26,678 nucleotides of DNA, taken from BMS3ABIN04 sp965554225 (GTDB taxonomy: Bacteria; Bacteroidota; Ignavibacteria; Ignavibacteriales; Melioribacteraceae). Position 1 is the stretch's first letter, and each line of letters starts with the position of its first letter. Below, in pieces: positions 1 through 8,417 of this stretch. Where the stretch lies: the NCBI GenBank assembly GCA_965554225.1, contig CBEVZC010000031.1, forward strand, positions 1-26,678, written 5' to 3'. A program made the translations under genes and the position numbers. Below the pieces are notes generated by a model that ran no database searches, was not told the origin of the DNA, and saw nothing but the letters and a program-made list of their open reading frames with translations.

Positions 1-21
1 TATTTTTTTAAAATTTTTTAG

Positions 22-303
22 CTAATTATTACTAAAGAATTTTCTAAAAAATATAAATTTAATTATAATAGGATAACAATCCGTAGTCAAAAATCAAGAT
101 GGGGTAGTTGTTCAAGTAAAAATAATCTTTCTTTTAATTATAAACTTATGTATTTTAATAATAAGATAATTGATTATGTAATTATTCATGAACTCTGTCA
201 TCTTAGAGAAATGAATCATTCAAAAGAATTTTGGAGAATTGTAGAAGGTATAATGCCTGATTACAAAATATACAAACAACAACTTAGGTCATTTTTTAAC
301 TAA
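22..303 (+). pseudogene. YgjP/DUF45-type zinc metallopeptidase, C-terminal part (partial or disrupted)
   Basis: The open frame reads about 93 codons to a TAA at 301-303 and has no ATG before position 148. It contains RWGSCSSK (about 99-122) followed by HELCHLREMNH and KEFW (about 190-234). These are the diagnostic motifs of the YgjP-like (DUF45, M48-related) metallopeptidase family: HExxH supplies two zinc ligands and the catalytic Glu, and the later His supplies a third. The family is normally about 230 residues, so roughly the N-terminal 60% is missing. The window edge explains part of this, but an in-frame TAG at 19-21 also blocks upstream continuation, in a T/A homopolymer-rich stretch. 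The gene is therefore either frameshifted or nonsense-mutated, or the sequence has an error there. The family is sure; intactness is doubtful. MarR follows within 20 bases. Confidence 0.7.
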
Positions 304-305
304 TT

Positions 306-314
306 GGAAGGGAG
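306..314 (+). promoter_or_regulatory. Shine-Dalgarno site deciding the MarR start
   Basis: GGAAGGGAG lies 7 bases upstream of the ATG at 322. It supports that start over the TTG at 304, which would place the purine tract inside the coding region. Confidence 0.6.
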
Positions 315-321
315 AAACATT

Positions 322-750
322 ATGTCAAAAAATGTCAAATCCAAAAACGCTTTGGAATTATGGGAAAACCTTGCCAAGGCTTACGAAGTAGTGCGAAGAG
401 CACATTCGAAACATCTTTATTCACACAAACTTACTGGTCCGCAATTCGGAGTTCTCGAAGTTCTTACGGAAAGAGGAAGCATTCCTTTGAAAAGAATTAG
501 CGAGCAAATGAATGTTACCGGTGCTAATATTACATGTGTTATCGATAATCTGGAAAAAGAAGACTTGGTAAAAAGAGTTCCTTCAAAAACAGACCGTCGT
601 GTAATTAATGCTGAAATTACCGGTAAAGGAAAACAAAAATTAGGGAAGATTTTCCCTGAGCATGTTAAAAACATTCAAGAATTTGCCGGTAAGCTAAGTG
701 AAAACGAACAAAAACAATTGACCAAATTGTTAAACAAATTGGCACACTAA
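322..750 (+). CDS. MarR family transcriptional regulator
   Basis: This is a 142-residue protein of typical MarR size. The N-terminal helix dimerises. The winged helix-turn-helix lies at about residues 40-105: LTGPQFGVLEVL starts the domain, ISEQMNVTGANITCVIDNLE is the recognition helix region, and the DRR of the wing (SKTDRRV) is intact. MarR dimers usually repress nearby or envelope/efflux genes until a small ligand or oxidant is sensed; the ligand cannot be told from sequence. An in-frame TTG at 304 would add six residues, but the purine-rich GGAAGGGAG at 306-314 sits 7 bases before the ATG at 322, so I choose ATG. Its stop codon overlaps the stop of the convergent prmA. No obvious target operon adjoins it. 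Confidence 0.9.
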   Translation: MSKNVKSKNALELWENLAKAYEVVRRAHSKHLYSHKLTGPQFGVLEVLTERGSIPLKRISEQMNVTGANITCVIDNLEKEDLVKRVPSKTDRRVINAEITGKGKQKLGKIFPEHVKNIQEFAGKLSENEQKQLTKLLNKLAH

Positions 751-1601
751 GGATTTTGCTTTTGCAGTACTAAAGCAATCCATTCATTCAATTGTTTAGT
801 TCCAAGTGTTCTGAAGTGAAGTTTTTCAAAACTTTGTTTCATTTGGTCTTTATCCTGAATTAGTATTCCGGATAAAATTAAAAGACCGTTATTTATTAAG
901 TGGTGCGCAAGTTCTTCTTTTATTGTAAGCAAAACGGATTTATTAATATTTGCTAATATTAAATCGAATTCAGTTTCGGAAATATTTTGGATTTCAGAAT
1001 TTAATACTTCTATTTTATCCGAGACTTTATTTTTTTTCACGTTTTCGTTACCATTGATGTAACACCATTCATCATTGTCTATTGCAAGAACTTGCTGTGC
1101 CCCTAATTTAGCGGCGGCTATCGATAGAACCGCAGTCCCGCTCCCAACATCTAATACTTTTTGTTTGCCCGGCACATATTTTTCAAGCAATGTTAAAATT
1201 AATTTTGTGGTTTCATGCATTCCCGTTCCGAAAGACATTTTAGGGTCTATTGTAATAACAACTTTATTCTCCTTGGGCACATAATCTTTAAACGAAGGTT
1301 TAATTACAAGTTTTTTCGTTACTTCAATAATGCTTAAATTTTTTTCCCATTCTTTGTTCCAATTTTTACCCTTTATAAATCGTTCTTCAATTTTAAATGA
1401 TTCAATTAAATTATGAGCTTTCAGTGTAGAAAAAAGATCAGTTATCGTATTGAGTGTTATTTCCGAATTATCTGCCACAAAAACTAAAAGCGAATCTTCT
1501 AATTCCTGAATTCCTGTGATTTCAAGATTCCATAGAAGTCCGGATATTAAATCGGAATTAAACGGTTCCGTAGTTATTCTAAATTGCCTAAAATTTTTCA
1601 T
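747..1601 (-). CDS. prmA: Ribosomal protein L11 methyltransferase PrmA
   Basis: This cytoplasmic SAM-dependent enzyme methylates lysines and the N-terminus of ribosomal protein L11. The 284-residue length fits the family. The N-terminal L11-binding domain covers about residues 1-90. The linker motif DPKMSFGTGMHETT (119-132) is characteristic of PrmA. The Rossmann methyltransferase motif I, VLDVGSGTAVLSIAAAKLGA, is at 149-168, with the acidic ribose-binding motif AIDND at about 173-177. LANIN (216-220) takes the place of the usual NPPY loop, as in PrmA proteins. It is probably the last gene of the minus-strand run (57 bases after dacB). Its TAG (747-749) shares bases with the TAA of marR. Confidence 0.95.
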   Translation of the reverse strand: MKNFRQFRITTEPFNSDLISGLLWNLEITGIQELEDSLLVFVADNSEITLNTITDLFSTLKAHNLIESFKIEERFIKGKNWNKEWEKNLSIIEVTKKLVIKPSFKDYVPKENKVVITIDPKMSFGTGMHETTKLILTLLEKYVPGKQKVLDVGSGTAVLSIAAAKLGAQQVLAIDNDEWCYINGNENVKKNKVSDKIEVLNSEIQNISETEFDLILANINKSVLLTIKEELAHHLINNGLLILSGILIQDKDQMKQSFEKLHFRTLGTKQLNEWIALVLQKQNP

Positions 1602-1658
1602 ACAAATTACTTCTACTTATTTTGGGAGGAAATCTCTTAAAAATATAGAAAAACTAAA

Positions 1659-3080
1659 TTATAAATTTGCTTCGGATAAGATTTCGCAAATCTTATCTTG
1701 GAAATATCTTGCTACGCGTGCACTTACAACAAAATTTTCCATCATTATGGAAAAAACTATGTCATGTGAATTTTTAGAAGTCAAATATCCCGAAAGAGCA
1801 CTAACGCCACTCAAAGTTCCTGTCTTTGCGTGAACATTATTGATTGCAAGAGAGTTTTGCATTCTGTTTTCAAGCGTCCCGTCAACTCCAGCTTCCGGGA
1901 AAGAATCGTATAGAATTTGATATTTATCGGGATAATTTTTATAAATATATTTTAGAATTGACAGCAGAAGTTCTGATGAAACCAAATTATAACGTGATAC
2001 ACCTGAACCGTCCGCAAATCTGTAATTTTCCGGGTCTAATCCAACTAAAGTAACTAAGCTATCCAAAACTTTAATTCCGTTTTCTGCAGTTGCCGGTTTC
2101 CCATAAAATTTATAAGCTAACGCCCGTAGCGTCATTTCGGCGCTTAAATTATCACTAGTTTTATTTAGGTTGAAAATAACATCACCAAATTTCCGTTTGA
2201 ACGTAAAAATATGATGTGCGTAAACCGGTAAAGAAGCTGTATCGACCAAACCTTCGAATGAGATTCCGTTTTTTCTTAATGCTTCTTCCGTTAAGTTCAA
2301 AAAGTATTTTTCGGGATGTACAAGATTAATACCAACAGTATCCGGCTTTGCATTGTGCGAAAGGGTCCCGGAAACTATCAAATCGTTACTTCTGTTAATC
2401 CAATCTCTCGTAACTGTTAAATCCGATGTGTCTTCTTTAATGGTAACGGATGTATTAGTCAAATTAAAGTATTTAGAATTTGGGATAAGTGATACAGTCG
2501 CCGGTTGCCCGATTAGAGAAGGTTGATAAGCAATTTTAACTGCAGCATCATTTATTATTAACGGAGTCATGTAAGGAAAATCTGTGCTTGGATCGTCGTC
2601 CCACATCCAGCCGTTACCCCAGAATAAAGAATCGAACAAAGATACATCGCCATATATATTACCTCTAATTTCGTTAATACCAAAATCTTTAATTGACCTT
2701 ATGAGCGAGTCCAAATCATCTGAGGTAAAATCAGGGTCTCCCCCTCCAACTACGTAAAGATCACCGTAACAGATAGAATCCATTACTAGTCCCGAATAAT
2801 AAACAGATGTATTAAAGGTGTACAATGTATCTAAAAATAATAATGCTGAGGTTGTTGTAACTATCTTCATATTGGAAGCTGGGTTGAGAAGTTTTTTCTC
2901 ATTTAGTTGATAGACTGTGTCGCCGGCAGTTAAATCGTAAATATCTAAAGATAAAACTGTAGACTTAAAAAAATCTTCTTTTGCTAAAGAATCAAGCTTG
3001 GTTTGTACTTTTAACGAGTCCTGTGCAAAAATTAGTGTGCTGAAAAAGAAAAAGAGCGATAAAATTTTAATTATTTTCAT
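1659..3080 (-). CDS. dacB: D-alanyl-D-alanine carboxypeptidase/endopeptidase, PBP4 type (peptidase S13)
   Basis: This is a periplasmic penicillin-binding protein that trims or cleaves peptidoglycan cross-links. A signal peptide occupies residues 1-19 (KIIKILSLFFFF core, cleavage near FAQ). All three catalytic motifs are visible: SxxK as SNMK at 69-72 with Ser69 the nucleophile, SxN as SDN at 309-311, and KTG at 419-421. The large insertion between SxxK and SxN and the conserved DGSGVSRYN (357-365) are typical of the S13/PBP4 family rather than the smaller PBP5 family. The length of 473 residues agrees. It lies between the TatD fusion (23 bases upstream) and prmA. Confidence 0.95.
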   Translation of the reverse strand: MKIIKILSLFFFFSTLIFAQDSLKVQTKLDSLAKEDFFKSTVLSLDIYDLTAGDTVYQLNEKKLLNPASNMKIVTTTSALLFLDTLYTFNTSVYYSGLVMDSICYGDLYVVGGGDPDFTSDDLDSLIRSIKDFGINEIRGNIYGDVSLFDSLFWGNGWMWDDDPSTDFPYMTPLIINDAAVKIAYQPSLIGQPATVSLIPNSKYFNLTNTSVTIKEDTSDLTVTRDWINRSNDLIVSGTLSHNAKPDTVGINLVHPEKYFLNLTEEALRKNGISFEGLVDTASLPVYAHHIFTFKRKFGDVIFNLNKTSDNLSAEMTLRALAYKFYGKPATAENGIKVLDSLVTLVGLDPENYRFADGSGVSRYNLVSSELLLSILKYIYKNYPDKYQILYDSFPEAGVDGTLENRMQNSLAINNVHAKTGTLSGVSALSGYLTSKNSHDIVFSIMMENFVVSARVARYFQDKICEILSEANL

Positions 3081-3103
3081 ACAATACTTTCATTCTTAAT
3101 AAT

Positions 3104-4465
3104 TTAGGAAAAATAGGGACGTTCTCTAAAATTTACTCCAATCTCATTTTCAACAAAATTCCTTGCTTTTTCAATATCAATTTGGCTCATTCCAACAACA
3201 GTTAATGTAACCTTTGAATATTGTTTTGCTGATTTGGCAAAAGCAACCATCTCATCAAACATTTCCGGTTCAACCCTCATAATTTTGGCGTATTGTTCGG
3301 GATCGGAAGAATTCAAGCTAATTGAAACACTATCGATTAAATCTTTAAGTTCGGGAGTTATATCGCGTTTATTTATCACATTTCCGTGTCCGTCCGTATC
3401 CAATCTTGTTCGTCCGCCGTTTTGTTTTACATACTTTGCCACTTCTTTTACAACTTCCCAGCGGATAGTCGGTTCGCCGTAACCACAGAAAACAATTTCG
3501 TTGTATTCTTTAGGATCTCCAATTTCCTTAATAAATTCATTTGCGCTTGGTTCTTCCGATTTGCTCATTTTCAAATTATAACCGTTAAGCACAGCTTCAC
3601 CTTTCCTGTCGCAGAATATGCAATCCGAATCACAGCGGTTTGTAACATTAATATAAAGATTCTTACCGATTTGATATGTAATGCTTAATTTTGATTTTTC
3701 ACCTATTCCAAATAATTTATAGGCATTGTATGAAGTAGTGCGTGCAACATCTTCGGTCCTTATATTTTTTAATTCCGCAATTTTCTCAGCTATTAACGGA
3801 ACGTAAGATGGTTCATTCCTTTTGCCGCGATGGGGAACCGGAGTTAAAAACGGCGAATCGGTTTCGAGCAATAAATCTTCGACGCTAACGTTATCAAGAA
3901 CTTTCCTAACGTTATCCGCATTCTTAAAAGTTATATTTCCGGTAAAGGAAACAAAATGCCCCATTTCAATAAGTTCTCTAGCTTCGTTTGCAGAACCGGC
4001 AAAGCAATGAAACTGCGCTTTTAATTCGCTCTCTTTATATTCACGGAAAATTTCCATTAAATCGGAACTTGCTTCACGGTTATGAACGATAATAGGTAAT
4101 TTAAGTTTTAACGCAAGATCAATCTGCTTTTTGAATGCACTAATTTGAATTTCTTTTGGAGAGAAATCATAATAATAATCAAGACCTATTTCGCCAATAG
4201 CAGCTACTTTCGGATGTGTTGTCAGTTCCTCAATCTTTTCAATTAAAGAATCATCCCATTCTTTTGTGTCTTGCGGATGCACACCAACAGCTGCATAAAT
4301 AAAATCATATTTTTCCGCCAGCTGTACTGCTTCGGCAGATGTGGCTAAATTTGTACCCGGTACTAATATATAATCAACACCGTTTGCTTTTGCGCGGTTA
4401 ATAACTTCATCTAAATCTCCGTTAAAATTAGGGTAGAAAAGATGAGCATGAGAATCTATATACAT
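3104..4465 (-). CDS. TatD family hydrolase fused to a radical SAM domain
   Basis: This single 453-residue protein has two modules. Residues 1-255 form a TatD-type metal-dependent hydrolase (TIM barrel). The HxH of DSHAHL is at 6/8, Glu92 is in GEIGLDYY, His128 is in IIVHNR, His153 is in QFHCFAG and Asp203 is in LETDSP, so all metal ligands are present. Residues 267-453 form a compact radical SAM domain with CDSDCIFC (C278, C282, C285; CxxxCxxC), which binds the 4Fe-4S cluster, followed by a GYGEPT glycine-rich motif. TatD proteins are 3'-5' exonucleases or related hydrolases; a family of short radical SAM proteins is known to be encoded beside TatD, with unknown reaction. A strong AAGGAG precedes the ATG. 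dacB follows after 23 bases. The role of the fusion is not known. Confidence 0.93.
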   Translation of the reverse strand: MYIDSHAHLFYPNFNGDLDEVINRAKANGVDYILVPGTNLATSAEAVQLAEKYDFIYAAVGVHPQDTKEWDDSLIEKIEELTTHPKVAAIGEIGLDYYYDFSPKEIQISAFKKQIDLALKLKLPIIVHNREASSDLMEIFREYKESELKAQFHCFAGSANEARELIEMGHFVSFTGNITFKNADNVRKVLDNVSVEDLLLETDSPFLTPVPHRGKRNEPSYVPLIAEKIAELKNIRTEDVARTTSYNAYKLFGIGEKSKLSITYQIGKNLYINVTNRCDSDCIFCDRKGEAVLNGYNLKMSKSEEPSANEFIKEIGDPKEYNEIVFCGYGEPTIRWEVVKEVAKYVKQNGGRTRLDTDGHGNVINKRDITPELKDLIDSVSISLNSSDPEQYAKIMRVEPEMFDEMVAFAKSAKQYSKVTLTVVGMSQIDIEKARNFVENEIGVNFRERPYFS

Positions 4466-4497
4466 TTATCGAATTTCTCCTTCCGAATAAGTATGAA

Positions 4498-6675
4498 TTA
4501 GAATAAGAATTGCAAATTTAACGAAATATTTCTTATTGGGGAAATATTACCTATCATTTCTACATAATTATAATTTAATGCGTTGTTTAGATTTAGGAAT
4601 AAATTTGCAGGGATATCAAAAGAATAAAAGTTTACACCGGCTCTTAAATCCAGCACAAAAACTTCAACGCGTTTATTTCCATCGGGAACAAGTCCTAACT
4701 TTACTAGATCAAAATCAATTTGTTCAACTTTGCTCCAGTATCTAAAGTCAATTCCTAAAGAAAATATTCCGGGTGTGTACTCGGCTTTTAAGTACACTAT
4801 ATGACGGGGACGATATTTTAATGCCTGGTGTTTAAGTAAATTCCTTGTCCATAGATAAGTATAACCGATTGATGATTGAAAATTATATCCGGGATTGTTG
4901 TATTTAATAATTAATTCCGAGCCTTGAATTCTTGCTCTGGTTACATTTTCAAAAATAACTTCACCATCATTTATGTCAATTGTGGGTTCAATTAAATTAT
5001 AATAATCACTTTGAAATACGGCGGCATCTATATTCAAATTATTTAGCAGTGAATGATTTACTCCGAGTTCATAAGAATAATTATGTTCAGATTTCAAATT
5101 GGGATTAGGTTTAACGGTAATTCCGCTGGTAATTGTTGATGTGAATGTTTCTGCTAAAGACGGCGCCCTGAACCCTCTTTCCGCACTGGCACGGAGATAT
5201 GTTTTTGTGTTTAATCTATAATTCAAACCGAATTTTGGTGAAAGTGAATTTTCTGCTTCCAGAGTTTTTAATCTGCTGTAATCGTATCTTATTCCCACTG
5301 AAATTCTTAGCGGGAAATTAAATTTATATTCCAATTGAGAATAAATAGCAAAAACATCAGAAGTGGGATTCTCGAAAATATTGGATTTAACAATCCCTGC
5401 ATTTCCTTCCATACCGGAGACAAGATAAGTGCTGTTTGAAAATTGGTAGTTGGACTGCAGTTCAAGTCTAAATAAATTTGAACTTGATCTGTTTGAACTT
5501 TCGGAATCATCCTTCCAGAAAGACCGGTATAAGCTTCCTTTCAATTTAAATGATAAAGATTTATTGTATCTTAAATTATAAATTGATCCGAATAAAAATC
5601 TTTCCGAGTGAACAATTTGTCCAATACCGCTAAGAGGTGGAATTAAGGCATCTCTTGAGCTTTTCCAGTAATCGAACGTTGCTTTATCTCTAACAAAGCC
5701 CGTAGCAAAAAAAGATAAATCAGATTTGCTGCTAAATTTATACTGCATTTTCAAATAACCCGAGTATCTATTCTGCCAATCGTTTTCCCGGTAGCTCATA
5801 TCTTCCGTTCTTGATAGAGAAAAAGAAACACCGAGCTTGCCGAATTTATTTGTATGTCCTAAAGTAATTCCGTTGTAAGTCCTTGTTTTATCGGACCAGT
5901 CCCATTCTTTGTGTGCCGGTTTGCCGTAAACTCCCAAATACGATTTAACAAATGTCATTGGTTTTGAAGCGATGCCTTTAGTAATAATATTGATAACGCC
6001 GCCAATGGCTGTAGAACCGTAAAGTGAACTGGCTGCTCCTTTAATAATTTCAACCCGCTGAACATCGGTTATGGGGACGAGTTCCCAAATTATTTCGCCT
6101 GTATCACCGGTGTAGACGGGAATACCATCTATTGCAACCAATACTCTGCTGCCGGCTCCTCTGCTATATCCGCTGGAACCGCGAATACTAACTTGATCCA
6201 ATGTAATATTTACACCCGGCGCATATCTCAATAAATCGTCGATTTTTGTGAAATTTTTCTTCGCGATTATATCGTTTCCAATCACTTCCGCACTTACCGG
6301 TAATTCCAAGAGTTTCTGTTTATGCTTGCCGGCAGTAACAACAATTTGATCAATTTTAATAATAGATTTTTTAAGTTTAATTTTGATGTGAAAATTAGAA
6401 TTGTTAATTGGAAACTTATGAATAAATTTTTGGTAACCAATCATCGAAACTTCTAAAGTATAGTAGCCGTTTTTAAGATTGAGAATAAAAAATTTTCCTT
6501 CATTGTCTGTTGCCGTACCTATTGAAAGTTCTTTAATAATTACATTTGCGCCGACTAAAGGAAAGTTGTTTTTATCGCTGACTGTTCCGCTGACGTTAAA
6601 GGATTGTGCGAAAGATGAACTAAGCGGGACTAAAAATACAACGAATACACCGAATATGATTTTCTTAAACTTCAT
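4498..6675 (-). CDS. TonB-dependent outer-membrane receptor with carboxypeptidase-regulatory-like N-domain
   Basis: This is an outer-membrane 22-strand barrel for energised uptake of a siderophore, cobalamin, metal or other ligand. A signal peptide covers about residues 1-24 (ends SSSFAQ). A carboxypeptidase-D regulatory-like beta domain spans about 25-110 (SGTVSDKNNFPLVGANV, TDNEGKF, GYYTLEVSMIGY). The plug domain is at about 118-235 (LPVSAEVI, VSIRGSSGYSRGAGSRV, IDGIP, VEIIKGAASSLYG, GGVINIITKG). The barrel follows (RGFRAPSLAETF) and ends in the aromatic LQFLF expected for outer-membrane insertion. The open frame also allows TTG at 6678; ATG at 6675 is preferred, with GGAGG 10 bases upstream. 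It abuts the small lipoprotein gene upstream. The ligand is unknown; the plug resembles vitamin B12/siderophore receptors only generally. Confidence 0.93.
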   Translation of the reverse strand: MKFKKIIFGVFVVFLVPLSSSFAQSFNVSGTVSDKNNFPLVGANVIIKELSIGTATDNEGKFFILNLKNGYYTLEVSMIGYQKFIHKFPINNSNFHIKIKLKKSIIKIDQIVVTAGKHKQKLLELPVSAEVIGNDIIAKKNFTKIDDLLRYAPGVNITLDQVSIRGSSGYSRGAGSRVLVAIDGIPVYTGDTGEIIWELVPITDVQRVEIIKGAASSLYGSTAIGGVINIITKGIASKPMTFVKSYLGVYGKPAHKEWDWSDKTRTYNGITLGHTNKFGKLGVSFSLSRTEDMSYRENDWQNRYSGYLKMQYKFSSKSDLSFFATGFVRDKATFDYWKSSRDALIPPLSGIGQIVHSERFLFGSIYNLRYNKSLSFKLKGSLYRSFWKDDSESSNRSSSNLFRLELQSNYQFSNSTYLVSGMEGNAGIVKSNIFENPTSDVFAIYSQLEYKFNFPLRISVGIRYDYSRLKTLEAENSLSPKFGLNYRLNTKTYLRASAERGFRAPSLAETFTSTITSGITVKPNPNLKSEHNYSYELGVNHSLLNNLNIDAAVFQSDYYNLIEPTIDINDGEVIFENVTRARIQGSELIIKYNNPGYNFQSSIGYTYLWTRNLLKHQALKYRPRHIVYLKAEYTPGIFSLGIDFRYWSKVEQIDFDLVKLGLVPDGNKRVEVFVLDLRAGVNFYSFDIPANLFLNLNNALNYNYVEMIGNISPIRNISLNLQFLF

Positions 6676-6678
6676 CAA

Positions 6679-7170
6679 TTATCTGCCTCCGGGCGGTTGT
6701 GGAGGGGGATTGTTAAAATCGCATATTATATCAATGTTTTCGATAAAGCTGTTTTCCGGTATAATAAGTTTAGCCGGAGTCTCCGTCCCATTTTTATAAA
6801 TACCGGCAATCACCCAGTCTTTCCGCTCGAGTGAAATAGTTTCCTTTGCAGATTGTGCGACAGCCAAGTATTGATAAACACCGGGCGCAACCTTACCGAA
6901 TAAAGAATTTTCTAATGTGTTATATTTGAACGATTTTGTACCGTAAGGGATTTGTGTACTGACGTACTGTAAATTTTCAGCGCTAAAATCGGAGCTGTCC
7001 AAAAGAGGGTTCTTGAAAAGGACTATTATTGTCTGCTTAATACTATCGGGCCAATTACCTATAAAGGTTATTGTACCGCTAAAACCCGGCTGCTGTAGTC
7101 CGGGCTCTATTCCGCCGTTGCATTGGACCAATACAAAAATTAAGAGTGATATTGATAAAAATTTTCTCAT
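6679..7170 (-). CDS. Small lipoprotein of unknown function, partner of the TonB receptor
   Basis: This is a 163-residue protein that I do not recognise as a named family. A lipoprotein signal peptide is clear: MRKF, a hydrophobic core, then the lipobox LVQC with lipidated Cys17. The mature part is predicted mostly beta (SGTITFIGNW, TIIVLFKNP, VAPGVYQYLAVAQS, WVIAGIYKNG), resembling a beta-sandwich of the carboxypeptidase-regulatory/prealbumin type, and ends in a proline-rich NPPPQPPGG. Its TAA is directly followed by the start of the TonB-dependent receptor, so the two are probably translationally coupled. By analogy with other receptor-lipoprotein pairs it could be a surface ligand-binding or plug-associated subunit; this is inference. 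Confidence 0.8.
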   Translation of the reverse strand: MRKFLSISLLIFVLVQCNGGIEPGLQQPGFSGTITFIGNWPDSIKQTIIVLFKNPLLDSSDFSAENLQYVSTQIPYGTKSFKYNTLENSLFGKVAPGVYQYLAVAQSAKETISLERKDWVIAGIYKNGTETPAKLIIPENSFIENIDIICDFNNPPPQPPGGR

Positions 7171-7181
7171 TGCTGAAAAAA

Positions 7182-8177
7182 TTAAATAATTTCTCCAATT
7201 ATAAATGCTTTTTCGTTTAGAGATGAAGAAACAGCTATTATCCGCTCCACATTATTTTTATTTGTAATTGCTGCCAAACCTATTCCCATGTTAAATACAT
7301 TTCTCATCTCACTATTACTAATATTCCCGACATCTTGAATTAATTTGAAGATTTCCGGAACTTTCCACTTTCCCCAAGTAATATTAACATTAAGATTTTT
7401 GGGAACCACTCGTTTCGTATTACCCATTATTCCGCCGCCTGTTATATGGGAGAAAGCGTTTACAAGGTTTTCCGCAGTCAGTTTTTTTATTAAATTCAAA
7501 TAAGATTTGTGAATTTTAAGTAATTCGGTACCAATAGAATTTTCCAAATTATTTGGTTTATCATTTACCCCGTATTTCTTAAGTAGAACTTCCCTTGCTA
7601 AAGAATATCCATTTGTATGCAGACCAGTTGACGGGAACCCGATAAGAACATCATTTTTTTGAACTTTACTGCCGTCAATAATTTTCTCTTTTTCAACAAT
7701 CCCTACAATTGTACCTGAAATATCATAATCTTCTTCGGAATAAAGTCCCGGCATTTCCGCAGTTTCTCCACCGATTAGTGAAACTCCGTTTTGTTTTGCC
7801 GCAATTGCAAAACCTTGAATAATTTCTTCTGCAATATTCGGCTTCAACTTTCCGAAGGCTAAATAATCCATAAAGTAAAGAGGTGTTGCTCCGCAGACGG
7901 CAATATCATTAACGCAGTGGTTTACAAGATCTTGACCAATTGTGTTGTGCTTATTCATATTTATTGCAATTTTTAATTTTGTACCAACACCGTCAACACT
8001 TGACACAAGAACCGGGTTATTATATTTTTTTAGATCAAGTTCGTAAAATGCTCCGAAATGCCCAATCCCCGTAAGGACATTCGAAGAAAAAGTTGATTTT
8101 GCAATCGATTTAATTCTGTTTACCGTTTCTTCGCCGTGTTTTAGACTGACGCCTGCTTTTTCATAAGTTGAATTCAA
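7182..8177 (-). CDS. purM: Phosphoribosylformylglycinamidine cyclo-ligase PurM (AIR synthetase)
   Basis: This is the cytoplasmic enzyme of the fifth step of de novo purine synthesis: ATP-dependent closure of the imidazole ring, FGAM to AIR. The length of 331 residues is normal. Visible family motifs are YEKAGVSLKHGEE at the N-terminus, GIGHFGAFYELD (37-48), DGVGTKLKIA (63-72), the glycine-rich GGETAEMPGLY (about 136-146), the TGLHTNGYSLAR substrate loop and HITGGGIMGN. The start appears to be TTG (8175-8177), because the N-terminus aligns with the family there and no upstream ATG is in frame; AGGA lies about 10 bases ahead. It heads the minus-strand run and is followed 11 bases later by the lipoprotein gene. 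No other pur gene is nearby. Confidence 0.96.
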   Translation of the reverse strand: MNSTYEKAGVSLKHGEETVNRIKSIAKSTFSSNVLTGIGHFGAFYELDLKKYNNPVLVSSVDGVGTKLKIAINMNKHNTIGQDLVNHCVNDIAVCGATPLYFMDYLAFGKLKPNIAEEIIQGFAIAAKQNGVSLIGGETAEMPGLYSEEDYDISGTIVGIVEKEKIIDGSKVQKNDVLIGFPSTGLHTNGYSLAREVLLKKYGVNDKPNNLENSIGTELLKIHKSYLNLIKKLTAENLVNAFSHITGGGIMGNTKRVVPKNLNVNITWGKWKVPEIFKLIQDVGNISNSEMRNVFNMGIGLAAITNKNNVERIIAVSSSLNEKAFIIGEII

Positions 8178-8417
8178 GTTTAGTTTGTCCTGTGTGATTA
8201 TTTTGTAATTCTATTTGGCTAAGAAGTAAAAATAACAAGATAATTATAAAGTTACTTATGAGTTTAATGTTAAGGAAAAAATTATCGAAGAGGGAATTAT
8301 TTTTCCGAATCATATAAGTGAGCATAGCGGATCGGGAGATTCGCTTTGATTAGATCCAGCAGACTGATTCTAAAATTTTTTTTAGAGTGGTTCAGCTAAT
8401 ATTCCGGCTTTAATTTT
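8178..8417. other. Gene-free spacer between the ABC cassette and purM
   Basis: This 240-base stretch should contain the promoter of purM (reading left) and the end of the ABC-cassette transcript. I see no ORF longer than about 20 codons and no tRNA fold. It contains a weak AU-rich inverted repeat (TCTAAAA/TTTTAGA at 8369-8386, loop of 4 T) and a GGATC/GATCC pair at 8330-8356. Neither makes a convincing terminator. Confidence 0.5.

Noticed and set aside
739..765. TGGCAC followed by TTTTGC as a sigma-54 promoter
   Set aside because: The spacing is about 10 bases rather than 5, and the site overlaps two gene ends with no gene downstream on that strand.
4498..7170. SusC/SusD-type polysaccharide utilisation pair
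   Set aside because: The receptor is too short for SusC (about 1000 residues) and the lipoprotein (163 residues) is far too small and beta-rich to be SusD.
8369..8386. Terminator hairpin TCTAAAA/TTTTAGA
   Set aside because: The stem is almost wholly A-T and lacks a T tract in the direction of the ABC cassette transcript.
8320..8400. Possible tRNA remnant in the spacer before the ABC cassette
   Set aside because: Some 3'-end-like strings appear on the minus strand, but there is no matching acceptor stem, T stem or anticodon arm.
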